Source of the DNA: Boswellia sacra
Taxonomy: Eukaryota > Streptophyta > Magnoliopsida > Sapindales > Burseraceae
DNA length: 64,000 nt
Reading direction: 5' to 3'
Assembly (NCBI GenBank): GCA_013180625.2
Contig: SNVD02010297.1
Span: 372,001-436,000, forward strand
A model generated the notes under the pieces. The model was given only the letters and a program-made list of their open reading frames with translations, was not told the DNA's origin and made no database searches. A program made the position numbers and the translations under genes. Positions 10,623 through 23,176 of the stretch are shown piece after piece; the first letter of the stretch is position 1; each line of letters starts with the position of its first letter.

Positions 10623-12025
10623 TTAAAAAACTTGATCATACTATTGGCTAAACAACATGTTGTAACTTGAGCACATTATTGGCTAAACAACATCATCTAT
10701 CATTAACAAACCATTAACAAATTTTTAAGTTTTGCCTTTACAACATATACACAAAAATAGCCAAAAGAGATTACAAAACACACCAGAAGGCAAAAGTATC
10801 ATTAAGCTGTCATGAACAACTTTATAATTCTACCATGCACTGCAGATACAAAAATTAGCCAACTAACAAAAGCAAAAAAGACATGATTCCTCCTAATTGT
10901 CATGATGTGTGCATGTCTGTTGATATTTTCCGATTAAGTTCAAAACAAACTAATATATATTCAAATAGCCATTAATCTAAGCACAGACCATTGGTAAACA
11001 ACTATCCATGTCTGTTGCAAGGATCAAACCAACCCCAAAACATAAGCATCTTAAGAAAAAATTAAAACTTTCTTGCATTACACGATCATCCACAACCAAC
11101 AGACATGCACACATCAATAACACATTACATTAAACATTTGAAACCAACCACTGAACTCAGAAATCAAAAACCCCTGTAAGTACACTTTCAACAGTTAGGG
11201 TTATTTTATTTTTATAAAAAAATTCCACCTCCTTCAAATACATCATCAGACACGCACACATGCACGCAAATATCAATGACTCCAAAACAAAAAAAAGAAA
11301 AAATAAAGACCAACTACGTGACCAACCTTAGTCGCAGGACCAAAACACTTGATGGAGAGTAACGAGCAACCTTCTTCTTCTTCGATTCCCTTCCAGCAAC
11401 CTAAAGAACAAGCTCAAAGTGATGCAAGTTGTCTCCCTTGAACAGTCCCTCGTTCGCGCCAAAAAGTCGAAGGGATGAAAGCCGTCTTCCCCACCAACTG
11501 TATAGGAATGAGAAAGGCATTTTTGTCTTTTTTCTTTCTTTTATCTTTTTTTAGCTTTTAGGGCAAATGGCCCTCATGTCAATTGGAAAAGTTTTTATAT
11601 TGGGATAAGAAGTTCATTTACCGTTTTACCCATTCAACATAACTTAATTCAATATAATATCATTTAGTTCATATAATTTCAGGTAAATACTTTGCTCCGT
11701 CAATTTGAAAATAAACAGAAATCGTGAGTTTGGGTTGACTGATATGAAAATATAAAGGTTTGGTATTGTGCTAATATTAACATATAAAAGGCTTTTCGTG
11801 TATATTAAGGTAAAATTCAAAGGAGATAAATGATATTATCCAATTTTGAAATGACAATCTCACTTTCAAGCCTCATTATTGTTGTCAATTTCTCGTTCTT
11901 GGTAGTAGATTAATAATATAGCTGAGCTGGAGGGGATCAGACTCCACAGTACCGGCAGCACTTGCCTATTTGTAACTTCCATTTCCTTAGTCAAGGCCTC
12001 AAACCTCTCGTTTTATTTATCTGTT

Positions 12026-12032
<7 letters not shown>

Positions 12033-12060
<28 letters not shown>

Positions 12061-12076
12061 CCAATAAAATAAACCA

Positions 12077-12116
<40 letters not shown>
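12033..12116 (+). promoter_or_regulatory. Core promoter/leader region of the BNR gene: TA-rich tract and CT tract
   Basis: An AT dinucleotide tract (12033-12060) that could supply a TATA-like element is followed by a pyrimidine tract, mainly CT repeats (12084-12116). This TA-then-CT arrangement is common around plant transcription start sites and 5' UTRs. The start site cannot be fixed from sequence. Both tracts are microsatellites in their own right. Confidence 0.4.
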
Positions 12117-12119
<3 letters not shown>

Positions 12120-12127
12120 CCAAGCCC

Positions 12128-12223
12128 ATGGCATGTAGCTTAAGTGGGGCAGTTAATGTCATTTCTATCAAACATGTTAGAAGATTCTTTTCTATTACTT
12201 ACAAGTTGCAGCTGTTGCTTTGA
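12128..12223 (+). other. Possible upstream open reading frame of the BNR gene
   Basis: ATG at 12128 opens 31 codons and stops at TGA 12221-12223, just before the main start region (12245/12257). A two-codon frame (ATG TAG) lies within it at 12133. If transcription begins near the CT tract these would precede the main start and could reduce its translation. No conserved peptide is recognised. Confidence 0.3.
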
Positions 12224-12256
12224 TAAACAAAAGGCCTCTTTTACATGTACATTAAT

Positions 12257-15200
12257 ATGAGGAAACCAGTTGTATTGGTTCTGTTCTTGTCCTTTTTGTT
12301 GCTGCTGTTTACACTTTCTGATTTGCATGACCTCTTTTCTGGAATTGGAAGCACTGCCATCTCCGACCATACTAGTATCTTCATTTCCACCACAGCTTTG
12401 CATGTCCACCACTTGCTTCATCACTTCCATTTGAGCCTTTCCAGGTACTCTATTCATTGCCTTTCCTTCTTTTTATTCATTGAACTTGTTGCTTATTGAT
12501 GCTCTCTGTTTACTATGCATTTTATGCTTCATCTGTGGAGAAAAAGGAACTAGCTAGTAAAGATGAAATTTTGAACGATTTTGCCATTTGGGTGCTATTA
12601 CAACACAGCTAGTTTTTTAAAGCTTTTCTGAGAAACGCTACAACCCAATTCACACAAGTTTGTTACTATGAGGATGAGTAGCTTGTGTCTGTCTTTGAAT
12701 TTTGAGGCTATAAAATTTACATAGATTGTGCTGAAAACTGAAAACTTTGTGCAGGAAAGTAAAATCATATACAAATTCTGCACCTTCAATTTGGGAGAGT
12801 TTAAATATGAGGAAGGATTGTTACATTCAGGGACCATTGGCAGAGGAGTTCACATTTGCTGCAAATTCTGCTCCCTTCAATAGCTGTCATGCCTCCACCA
12901 TTGTTGAGGTTATGCAATATGATGACGATTGTTTATGAGTTCTTCCCCTTTTCGCTTCAATTAACAGAAGTTAACTAGATTTTGGTAAAAAATTGTTTCT
13001 GCAGGTGAGTAAAGGTCATTTTTTGGTTGCCTATTTTGGTGGCTCATCGGAGGGAGCACCTGATGTTAAAATTTGGTTGCAGAGGTTCAAGGTAATAAAG
13101 TTATCCATTGTCTGAAATGTACTTTTATTTTTGAAAAGCTTGACATCTTCCTTCATAATCGGTGCCAATTGGTGTTTTGGAGCTAAGAGTTTTGTTGTTT
13201 TGATGACTATAAACTCCACTGCCATTTGGCATGTGCTTCTATTTAAAACTTTTCTCCCTACTACCAAAAACTATTTCCAGTGGATGGCAGTGACATGAAA
13301 TTATACCATAATTATGTTGTATAAATGCATGGATTTAATAAACGATTAAAAGGATTCTTCCCATTTATTCCTTCCTTGGTTTATGATTGTGCTATGGTTC
13401 TTTTAGTTTGGTCTAAATATAAGAAGGCACTAAAGATGCATTTCAATTCTCAAATATATTCTTAAATTTCTTGGTATTGCTACCTTTGCATGTTGACATG
13501 GCTATTTATTTCATATGACTAAATTTTGTTGGGCAGGATGGCTGTTGGCAACCACCTGAGATAGTTGATGAAGAACCTGATGTTCCATTGTGGAACCCTG
13601 TCCTGTTCAAACTTCCTTCAAATGAGTTATTGCTGTTTTATAAAATAGGACAAGAGGTTCAAAAGTAAATATTCCACTCTATGGTCTTCTAAATAACTAT
13701 TGTTAGTAAATTATTATAGTCAAGCCTAAGGTTACTATAGTTTCTTTTTCCAATTTTTTTTGAGAATATTCTTTACTTTCACATCTGTTTGGCCAACTCT
13801 ACATATGTTCTAGTTCTATTAAATTGCAAATAAATAAGAAACTAAAGAAGAATATCCATCAAGTGAATATTAGATATGCCATTGACAATAAAAAATTTTG
13901 CAATGACATTTCTAGATTTACTTGTGGATGACAATTGATGCCACACGATATCTTTGCAAGCCAGAAATATGAATACATGGTGTTTCTGTTAAAGAAGAAG
14001 AGAGAGAAGCTTTGTTGGGCAATGAGCCTATTATAGTTGGCAAGTAGAAAAACATATTTAGCTTTCTATTTTCAATTCCTGCCAGATTGATTGTTTCATG
14101 CTGTTGAAAAGTGAAGAGGTTTGTCAGGTTGAGTTTGCATTTAACATAGATTAACCTTTCTCAGTTGTTTTAATGATCTGATATTGTTAGAAAAATATGA
14201 CAGAGTTACCCTTGATGTGTTTTCATTTTTCTTTTTTATGTCTGCATTATCACTTTCATTACTACCTTGGGGTCAACTCATTGACTGCCTCATGCTTTTT
14301 GCTTGTCCATCATTTGGTCAAGATGTGCTTTCTTCATAAACCTAAATATAATGGACATTTGTGACAGAAAGCAGGGTTTGAAAAGGTTGATACTGTGCCT
14401 ACTCATTTAATTGATTATACTTGCGTGCATAGTGCCTCACCATGGCACACCTTGGAGATACACCGTAGGCTTTGAGAGGTATATGTTGTAGCTTGTCTTT
14501 TACTGAAGCCTAAGAAAGATATCTTGGATGAGAATCTGAGTGGGAAAATGCATAAGCCACAAAAGTCCATTGTAAGGCTTGTTTAGTGCAGCTTCTATTT
14601 GTATAAACAAGTACAATGGGTTTGTCATTGTACTTGATTGCCTCTTGTTTTTATTTCAAATTCCTGGTGGATTAAACTCTGTATGGAAATTCTATTGTAA
14701 TTTAATTAGTTCTTCTGGTAAATGTCTCGGCGTAACCTTAGATAAGTTTGACATACCTTCTTTCAAATTATTGTGATCAAATTTCGAGTTTTGATAAGCT
14801 GACAATCGACTGGAGAATCCTTGTGGTTTTCACAGGATACTATAGACATGGTTAGTAAATTATGGAAACTTTTTGTTTAATAGGAAAAGTTACAGGTTTG
14901 ACATATATGTCATATGTGAAACCTATTTTTAACTTCTAACATGTTTTTCTGTTCTGTTTTCATGTTAGCAAAAGAGTGTTCATGTAATGTTGCAGAAATT
15001 ATAATGGACCAGAAGGCAGTTTTGACATGTCCACTTTGCAATATTATGATTCAACTGAAATTGACAGTTGGACTAGATGATATCAATGACTTGCTAACGT
15101 TTCGAATATTTGAAATATTACGTGTGATTATTCTAGTGATTAGATTTCTCCTCATGGTTTCAGAGTTATGGTAATGTACTTAGAATCTGCTTTGGATAAC

Positions 15201-16993
15201 ATAGCTATTCTTCTAGCATATGTTTTAGGTTAACCTGAAATTTATATATAATAGTCATGTTATTCCAATACAATAAGAAAACATGGGTTTCTGATGATAT
15301 GCACTTTGTGAACGTGGTTGTGGGTTCATAATCTTGAAATATAGGAAGAAATGACTAACCAATTTGAAATGAATGATATTTATTCAGTCGCAAGAGATGT
15401 TTAACATTCCTGTTTATAACATAATTTTATATTTTGTATGATAAGTTTATCTTTGTTTTTGGGGCTTAAATTGCCCTCAATAAGCTTGAACTTTTTATAC
15501 TTTTGATTACTTTTGTTTTGGAATCGAACTTTGTATTCTTATAATTTTTATCTCTTTCACAATTCAGATATATGAAACTTAATTATAACTACTGACACGG
15601 CTTCTTTTCCATTGCTTGCTGGTGTCTTAATGAAATCTAGATGGAGCGGATGCATGAAACGGTCATATGATAAAGGTGTGACTTGGTCAGAAAGGGAACA
15701 ACTTCCACCTGGTATACTGGGTCCATCAAAGAACAAGGTATAGTTACATTTTGTTATTATATTTGTTATTATAGATTTGGATGTACAAAATTTTATGCTA
15801 GCGGTCAGGTGCCCTTATCAAATTTGCTGGTATCTGTTCTGCAGCCCATCTTGCTAAATAATGGGCAACTGCTCTGTGGATCCTCAGTCGAAAGTTGGAA
15901 CTCCTGGGGCTCATGGATGGAGGTTGTATTGACAAAACTACGTGAGCTGTTGAAATCTAATAAGGTTTGTAAAAGGGAGATAACATGATTTATGATTCTC
16001 ATGCAACAGGTCACTGGAGATTCAGGTAGGTCATGGAGAAAGTATGGCCCAATTTACATTCACAGTGAATCTCTCAGTGTGATTCAACCAGTTCCTTTCC
16101 AGACGTCAAAAGGGAGCCTGCGTGTTTTAATGCGATCTTTTGATGGCATTGATAGAGTGTGCATGTCGGAATCCCATGATGGTGGCCAAACTTGGAGTTA
16201 TGCAAAACCTACTGAACTGCCCAACCCTAATTCAGGTTGATGATCAAATTTTGTTTCTTGCATTACATAAAGTGGGGATATTGAGATCTAACCAAAGCTA
16301 ATGTATCTTGACTGTTTGTAAGATTGATAAGAAAAGAAGCCATTTTTTTTAAAACTATATATGATCTAATAAAAGATTCCATACATACTTTATCTCACCT
16401 TGAAAACTTGGACTCTACAGTGTTCTATACCATAATATTTTCATAAGTTGGAAAAAAAAAAAAAAATCCCTCATTTGAAGATATATATCTTCTTACCTGC
16501 CAATATGACTCATATCCATGATTTTTATTTATAACTTGCCAGGCATTGACGGGGTTAAGCTGAGAGATGGACGTATCTTACTTGCATATAATACAGTCTC
16601 CAGGGGTGAGCTTAAAGTTGCCCTGTCCACTGATGATGGTGATTCATGGCATGATGCTCTGACATTGGAGAAAAATTTGTCAATGGAGTTCTCCTATCCA
16701 GCTGTTATCCAGGCTAGTGATGGAAATGTCCACATCACTTACACCTATAATAGGACACAGATTAAGGTAAAGACTTCAGGAATGTGGAAAACGCACTTTA
16801 ATACATGCTACCAATCGGATATTATTTATCATTCCTGCTTTTATTCAAATGCATTTTATCTATTGCATGATCAACTATCTTTCTTCTTTCCCAGTGCTGT
16901 TTATCTTGTTAATCACTGATACTATTTATGCTAGGAGATCTAATCTCTTCTGGAAACTTATTTTTGCAGCATGTTGTTCTTCAGCCATATTGA
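12257..16993 (+). CDS. BNR/Asp-box repeat (sialidase-like) protein, nine exons, 401 residues
   Basis: Exons: 12257-12444, 12755-12908, 13005-13091, 13537-13664, 15641-15737, 15845-15922, 16010-16235, 16543-16766, 16970-16993. All eight introns are GT-AG and the frame closes at TGA 16991-16993, giving 401 residues (405 if ATG 12245 is used). A hydrophobic N-terminus (about residues 4-20) suggests a signal peptide or anchor. Four Asp-box motifs (S/T-x-D-x-G-x-x-W) lie at 194-201 (SYDKGVTW), 246-253 (TGDSGRSW), 299-306 (SHDGGQTW) and 348-355 (STDDGDSW), the hallmark of six-bladed sialidase-type propellers. The protein ends KHVVLQPY. Plant members are annotated only as BNR/Asp-box or neuraminidase-like proteins; plants lack typical sialic acids, so the substrate is unknown. 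The largest intron (13665-15640) is 1976 bases. The gene is intact; alternative splicing cannot be excluded. Confidence 0.92.
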
Positions 16994-19420
16994 CACAGTG
17001 ATACATTATCAGCTAGAAGGTAAGTTCCCCTTGTTGGTGATAAACTAGTGTAGCATATAACCTATTGCAGCTACTCAATTAAGGTCAGATTTAAAACATG
17101 TCTACTTTTCATAATTGCATTTTTGCTGAAATATAGAATATCCTCTCTAGTATATTTTGGATAATGTTTGACATTTCGGTCACATTGTTAGGAGATGTTA
17201 TTCATCAACATCTTGTGGTAGTTAACTAGTCTTCTTGTCATTGTTGTTTTAACGACGACGCATTTACTGAATGCTATGAGCCTGCTGTCTTTGATGTTAA
17301 TTCTATGACTTCTGTTTACTCCTGTGGGACTGACTGCAACTCTGCCTGCTACAATGGTTGCAAGTTCATCTTAATTTTGCATAAATAGGAAAAAAAATTA
17401 AATATAACAATCTGTTGTTATCGCCTTTCTTTCTGGTTTAGTAGTTTATTACTTTTGCTATTGTACGACTATGTATTACGCTTAATATAAATCTCTGTAA
17501 CGCCTGCTTGTTGAAATGAGTGAATTTTCCACTTTTTATTCATTAAATGAAAAAGAAATACTAACTGTGGTTTCAGATGATATTCATGAATTTGTTCTAG
17601 AATTTTGTTGAATCTATGTTGCTGTTGGTTTATGTGTTAGACTTGAAAGCTTACTTGCCTTGTCAGATTGAGGTTTGCTTTGTTTACACCATAATACTCT
17701 TGTTTGATTGTTCCATGTTGTGATTATCTATCATCTTTCGATTAATATGTGTATCCCATTGTTTAGCCTTAGTTCTTGGCATAAAGCTCTGCTAAGTTGA
17801 ATGCACGAAAATAGTATGGTCATAAGTGCAAGATATATGGATCAAGCATGCTGCTTAAGCTCATGTTTAAGAGCACTCGGTCTCAATTCTATGATGATAT
17901 CAGTGATATAAATAATGCCTCGAGGCATATTTGATTGGAAAGTTCCAGGATTGAATATCTCAAGGAAATATCCATTTGGGGATGCTCATTATCACTGAGT
18001 TTATATGTCCATATTCCCTTTGAATTCATAATTTTCAAATTAGAGCAAGTTTTAATCCACCAGGAAGAACACGTTTGATCAGAGGAAAACTTGTGACTGA
18101 TAGTAATATGAAAAGAATTACATCCTGGAGAAGCGGTTGCAAGATTGTTAAATTGGACTCCGACAATGGCATAGAACAGAACTTTTGATGATAAATTCTC
18201 TATCTTTTATTCTCATCAGAAAAACTATTTAGATGAAGTTCTATGTGTTGTTAACCTTGTCTGTTTAGCCTTTATAAGTCTCAGAATTCCTATTTCCCAA
18301 GGACAAAAATGAAGAAAACCTGTTCACCATTTCATCACTGATTTGATATTCTATGCTTATGCATCTGAGACTAAAGTCTTGCTCATATTTATAATACTAT
18401 GTAATTGGAATATCTTGAGGTTTTTCCTCTTCACATGAATAAGATCAACTTTGTTCGTCGTTGTACTCAACAAAGGAATATCCTTTATAAAATGAAATTA
18501 TTACAAGTCATTGATCTTGTGGGTTTGAGTTAAAGTCCACTCTATGCCAAGGGGAACTTTGCATATTCTGATCTTATGCAAGTGAAGTTATGTTGATCTC
18601 AATGTAACTCCTGTAAATTTGAGTTAGTGATCATGTTCTGAATCTATGAAGTTATTTTCAGACTTATTTCATATGGATGTGACTGTTAATACAATTATCT
18701 GTGTGTCGTTGCTCATGAGTATCTGTAGACTTCCAGTGGGACTACTCTTTTGTTTATCGTAGATTGCAATCTATTTCTTGTCCGCTTAATGACTTGATAT
18801 AATGGAATCTGTGCAATGACAACTTAGAATGGTCAGCGCTTGTTTTCGGTTGTAATTACTTGATAAACATTTGTAAAAGCCTACTGAATCGATGTGTGTT
18901 TAACAGGTTAGCTGACAAGTTGGAAGATGTTCAATAAGGCATCAAACCAGGTTTGAAGGGAAAAGAAACAATGTGTGGAGCCAATGAAATTGGCTTATTA
19001 AGTGCACGTGCATCCGGTGTAGAAGAGAGTGAAACGAGAAGACTTGAGAGATCTGCTGCCCCTATGAAGACAAAACTGTCACAGTAGTAATATTGAGAAT
19101 TGATGATGATGAGAAGACTATCCGTTTGTGGTAATTGGAATCTCAATGTACAATTGTTATCTATGTAATTTGTGTTACTCTCATTGATGCTGGTAGCAGC
19201 TGTGGCGAAGTGCTAACATGTCCAATTTATTTGATTAGTTTTGGCCATTTTAAATGCTCTAATCTATCATACATTACATATAAATTTTATATTATAAATA
19301 ACAAAATTTGTCGTGCCAGCAGTCGCTGACATGGAGATCCTGCCGTTGTGGAGGTTCCCTATTGGTGAGAGGCACGTATCTGAGAGAAAGTTAGTCTCTC
19401 TCTTCTTTTGAATAAACCAA
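16994..19420 (+). other. 3' UTR region of the BNR gene with a probable 3' UTR intron
   Basis: Only 26 bases after the stop codon is a perfect donor (GAAG/GTAAGT, GT at 17020). A plausible acceptor TTTAACAG ends at 18906, followed by non-AT-biased sequence up to an AATAAA at 19411. This suggests a roughly 1.9-kb intron within the 3' UTR. The splice junction would lie less than 50 bases after the stop, so nonsense-mediated decay would not be expected. No second coding region is recognised here. Other acceptors in the interval are possible. Confidence 0.4.
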
Positions 19421-20824
19421 CTCTTGAGGAAACCAAAGGTTAGACTTAGACTTGCTAGCCATTGTTGGGGCATGGACTCATGTTTGCATCTCCTTTAAAT
19501 CAGCAGATTTTCCGTCAAAACTCATTTAAGAAGTTGTGCTTCTCCATGGAGGAATACAAGAAGATCAAATCCATTGCATGCATTATTGAAGTTTGTTACA
19601 AAAAAATTTACATTGAATCCGTCAAATCAATTAATATTGTAGCAAAGTTCAATGTACTAGTCAACCCAACATGCGTAATGTATATTTACCTTGTGACAAA
19701 ACGCTTGCAAATCAATTGAGGATTTCATTGCTTAGGCATATGCACAAACCGGATTTTGGATCGAATTGGTGGAGGGCATAAACAACCGAACGCAATAATT
19801 TTTATGTCGAAAATTTGATATACCGTGGCAAAGGAGGCATGGAAGACGTAACATCAATGAAGAGGTTCAATCACCAAGTGAAGTCATTTTCAAATGGGAA
19901 AAGCATGTAGGAATTTGCATTGGCGTGTTGCATGCTCTAGTCTATTTCTTATCAATTTTTAAGTCTTTTATCTCAATTATATTTTGACAATAATAAATAT
20001 CGGTCTGCTTCTTCCATGTGAATTCCCACTTGTAATCAACAAGAAAGACAAATTGATACACATCAAGTTTATTGTCACATCTAATTCAAAGCATACAACT
20101 AGACACACTCTAGTGTGAATTGGATATATAATTCTTTCATGGTCTTTGAGGTAGTAAGATTGAAGATGGAATGTCAATGTTGATTTATGACTTTGGGAAA
20201 ATTTTTTAAATTATTACATTTTCGCTTCTCTACTTCTTTCCCGGATAATATGCGTGGGGTTCATGGATACACTTCTTTAACATTGTACACAAAAAGACTT
20301 TTAAGTGAAGGAACACGTTTGTTATTAAATAAAGCATAATTACTATCACAAAACTACTTGATTGAGATGTAAGGTTATTGATTCTAACATCATGCTAAGT
20401 AATTATTCGGTGTTAGATGAAAAGATTTAATATTTAAAAGTACATCATCTTTTTGTTAAATTCCATTATTCAAATTTATATTCTGTAATTTTTTTCTTAA
20501 ATATCTGAGATTAATTTTCTTTCATTTCTGCTAATTTGGAGCGATCTCTTTTCTTTTCTTTCTTTTTTTTTACTGCCCCTTATAATATCTACCTCAAAAC
20601 TTTACATTGCAATATTATCTAAATATAGAAATCAAACTTTTTCCTCCTTTACTAAACTTTAATTTTTTTTCTCTAATTTTCACATCATTTTCTTTAGGAA
20701 AATATCATTGTTTCGTTTTATAATTATAAATAAATAAATAAGAGAGACCACTTCTTTCTATTTTTTATCTTCATTTCGAAAACAAAAACTCAAAACCAAT
20801 AAGAATTTCTCCAATAGATACTGG

Positions 20825-20826
<2 letters not shown>

Positions 20827-20855
<29 letters not shown>
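20827..20855. repeat. (AT)n microsatellite
   Basis: Uninterrupted AT dinucleotide run of 29 bases in the intergenic region. Confidence 0.95.
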
Positions 20856-20858
<3 letters not shown>

Positions 20859-22625
20859 TTATTTATTGTGAATAATTCATTTCATCAACTTGATCTGATC
20901 TATAAATATCAGTGTCATTATCTTTCTGCAATTTGGTTTGACTTGTAACGAAGCAATTAATAATATCTATAAAGCAAGTTTACACACTTCATGGAGATGA
21001 AGCTGACCTTCCAAGGTTTGAAATTATGGCACATCAGATCCCAAGCCATCAATTTGTAGCAAATTGATTGAAACCTAATTTGGCAAATTTGATTCCTTTT
21101 AGAGAATGCAAGTCAAAAAGATGAACTTGCTTCATCAACAATAGCCTAAACCGCATACTCTGTGAACCAAACCAATGTGCTGCTGCCGGATCAGCTGCTC
21201 TAGAAAAAACCAACCAACTACCAACCTATGTTAGCCAGCTATACGTGTTTATCCCAAACTTCCTCCTCCACCACAAACTCAATCTCGTATCTTGGAATGA
21301 GTGGCATTCACGCATTCTTGGATTGGTGTAAAAAAATAAAACATAAATAAAATAAAAGAAGTTAAATTATATGATACATTAATTATTTATTTATAATATT
21401 TTATTAATTAAAATTATAAAATAAATTAATAAATTAGTTATAAATAAGTTATAGGTGTAATATTACTCATATATAAAACAGGCAAAAATTTAGACATTAA
21501 TATAAGATTCTACCTTGCGTAATAATATTTTAACGTATGTAAATAATATAATGAAAAATGAGAATGATTATACGTATAAATGGGTTTCAATTTTTTATAT
21601 TTTTCTTCTTTCCTTTTTAACTTGCAAGTAGTACACCGTTTTCCCGGACATTAAAGTCGAAGACTTTTTTATGAGACCATACAACAATAGTCATACATTA
21701 ATTGATCTTAACTCTTGCTGACCTATACAAAGGGCACCGAAAGAGGAAATGGAATGGAACCCATGTCATGAATCTGGACAGAAATTAATGTAAGAATAAA
21801 TGCAGGGATTGGAGATTGATACAAAAATAATGAAATGGATGTGAACACTAGCTAGCTATGGTTGTGTAGTGGAGTAAAACTACATGTTTTCCTCATGGAA
21901 TGTGAAGAGTTAATTAAAGGCAGTAGGAAGCTCAACTAAAGTTCGGCACCAATTCCGGGAGTCGCATGTTAATAGACAAAACAAAGACCTCACCAACTTT
22001 TAGCATTAAATGGGGTTGTCTGATCTCTCCCTTCTCTCTCTGTCATTCATTCCCTTGCGTTTTCTGCAAATTTCACAGACATTGTAATGTGGAAAAGGTG
22101 AACAAACTTGAATTCTAAGCAGAATCATAATAAAAGAGAGTCCCCAGCCTCTTTACCAGGTTAAGAAATTATAAAAGTAACAACAACAACTGCAGGTGTA
22201 CGTAGCATAAAATCTAGAGCCATTTTCGCGTTCTTTTTTTTCTTTTTTTCTTTTTTTCTTTTTTTTTTTTTGCAAATAATAATAATAATAATCTCCTCCC
22301 TTTCTTGTTCTGTGCTGTTTACTTCTTGATAAAAGTTGTTAAAAAGAAGTTTGTCCTTGGCTCATGTGCTATGCTTTCACTTCTTTTGAATTCTGACAAA
22401 TCAAATTATGCAAAAAATAATAATAATAATAATAAAAGAAAAAAATCTGGGTTTGGTCAGCTTTTTTTGGTTAGAGTGTTGTAGTATGCGCATGTTTGAA
22501 TGAATCCACTTTTCTCTTGTCAAAAACAAACACAAAATCTACAGCCGCTGGATTTTTGGTCACTTTGCCTTCTTACTTGTCAATTTCTCATACTCTTTTA
22601 GACTGCAAAATGTAAGGATTTTTGG

Positions 22626-22628
<3 letters not shown>

Positions 22629-22656
<28 letters not shown>
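22629..22656. repeat. (CT)n microsatellite
   Basis: Uninterrupted CT dinucleotide run of 28 bases. A second one lies about 0.5 kb further on. Confidence 0.95.
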
Positions 22657-22659
<3 letters not shown>

Positions 22660-23138
22660 GCTGTTGCTAGCTTTCACAGCGTAATTATCATCGGCCTTTT
22701 TGTCATTGTAGTCTTGTGGCCAAAAGGCATGCATTGCATGTATATTGTGTTCAGGCTATTGTGTCATTTAGTATTTGTCCTGTCTTCACTTTTACAACTC
22801 TTTGAGAATCTGCTACAATGCTTGCTTTTTTACTTTCCTATTCCATTCCATCCCAAAACTTTAAAAATTTCTTGAGAAGTGAGAGATCCCTCCCCTGTCA
22901 TCTCAAACCAAACCAAACCAATATATATATATATATATCTTACTATGAATTATTGGAACCTTTTTAAGCTACTGGATAAGGATGAACAATTTCATCAAAT
23001 TAATAAAAAATTAAGTTCCAATTCTCAATTATTCTATGTATTATCATTGTATTAATATCCCAAATCCAGGTCTTTTATGTTAACAACATGGAGATATTTA
23101 AAGATAAGAAGAGGATTTTCAGTCACTTCCTTTTTTTT

Positions 23139-23142
<4 letters not shown>

Positions 23143-23175
<33 letters not shown>
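23143..23175. repeat. (CT)n microsatellite
   Basis: Uninterrupted CT dinucleotide run of about 33 bases. It has the same motif and strand as the tract at 22629. Confidence 0.95.

Positions 23176-23176
<1 letters not shown>

Larger units (their letters stand above)
8926..11841. mobile_element. Non-autonomous MULE with long terminal inverted repeats, about 2.9 kb
   Basis: About 150 bp at the left end (from GGATAATATCATTAACCTCC) are matched in inverted orientation at the right end (to GATATTATCC, 11841). Shared interior phrases include GTTAATATTAGCACAATACC and ATCAGTCAACCC. Long inverted repeats of this kind are typical of Mutator-like elements. Flanks TTTTAAATG and TTTTGAAATG could be a decayed 9-10 bp target duplication. 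No transposase is visible. The interior holds a nested hAT-like element (9747-10622) and GC-richer patches at 9277-9370 and 11330-11510 that could be captured host sequence, although I recognise no gene in them. Confidence 0.7.
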
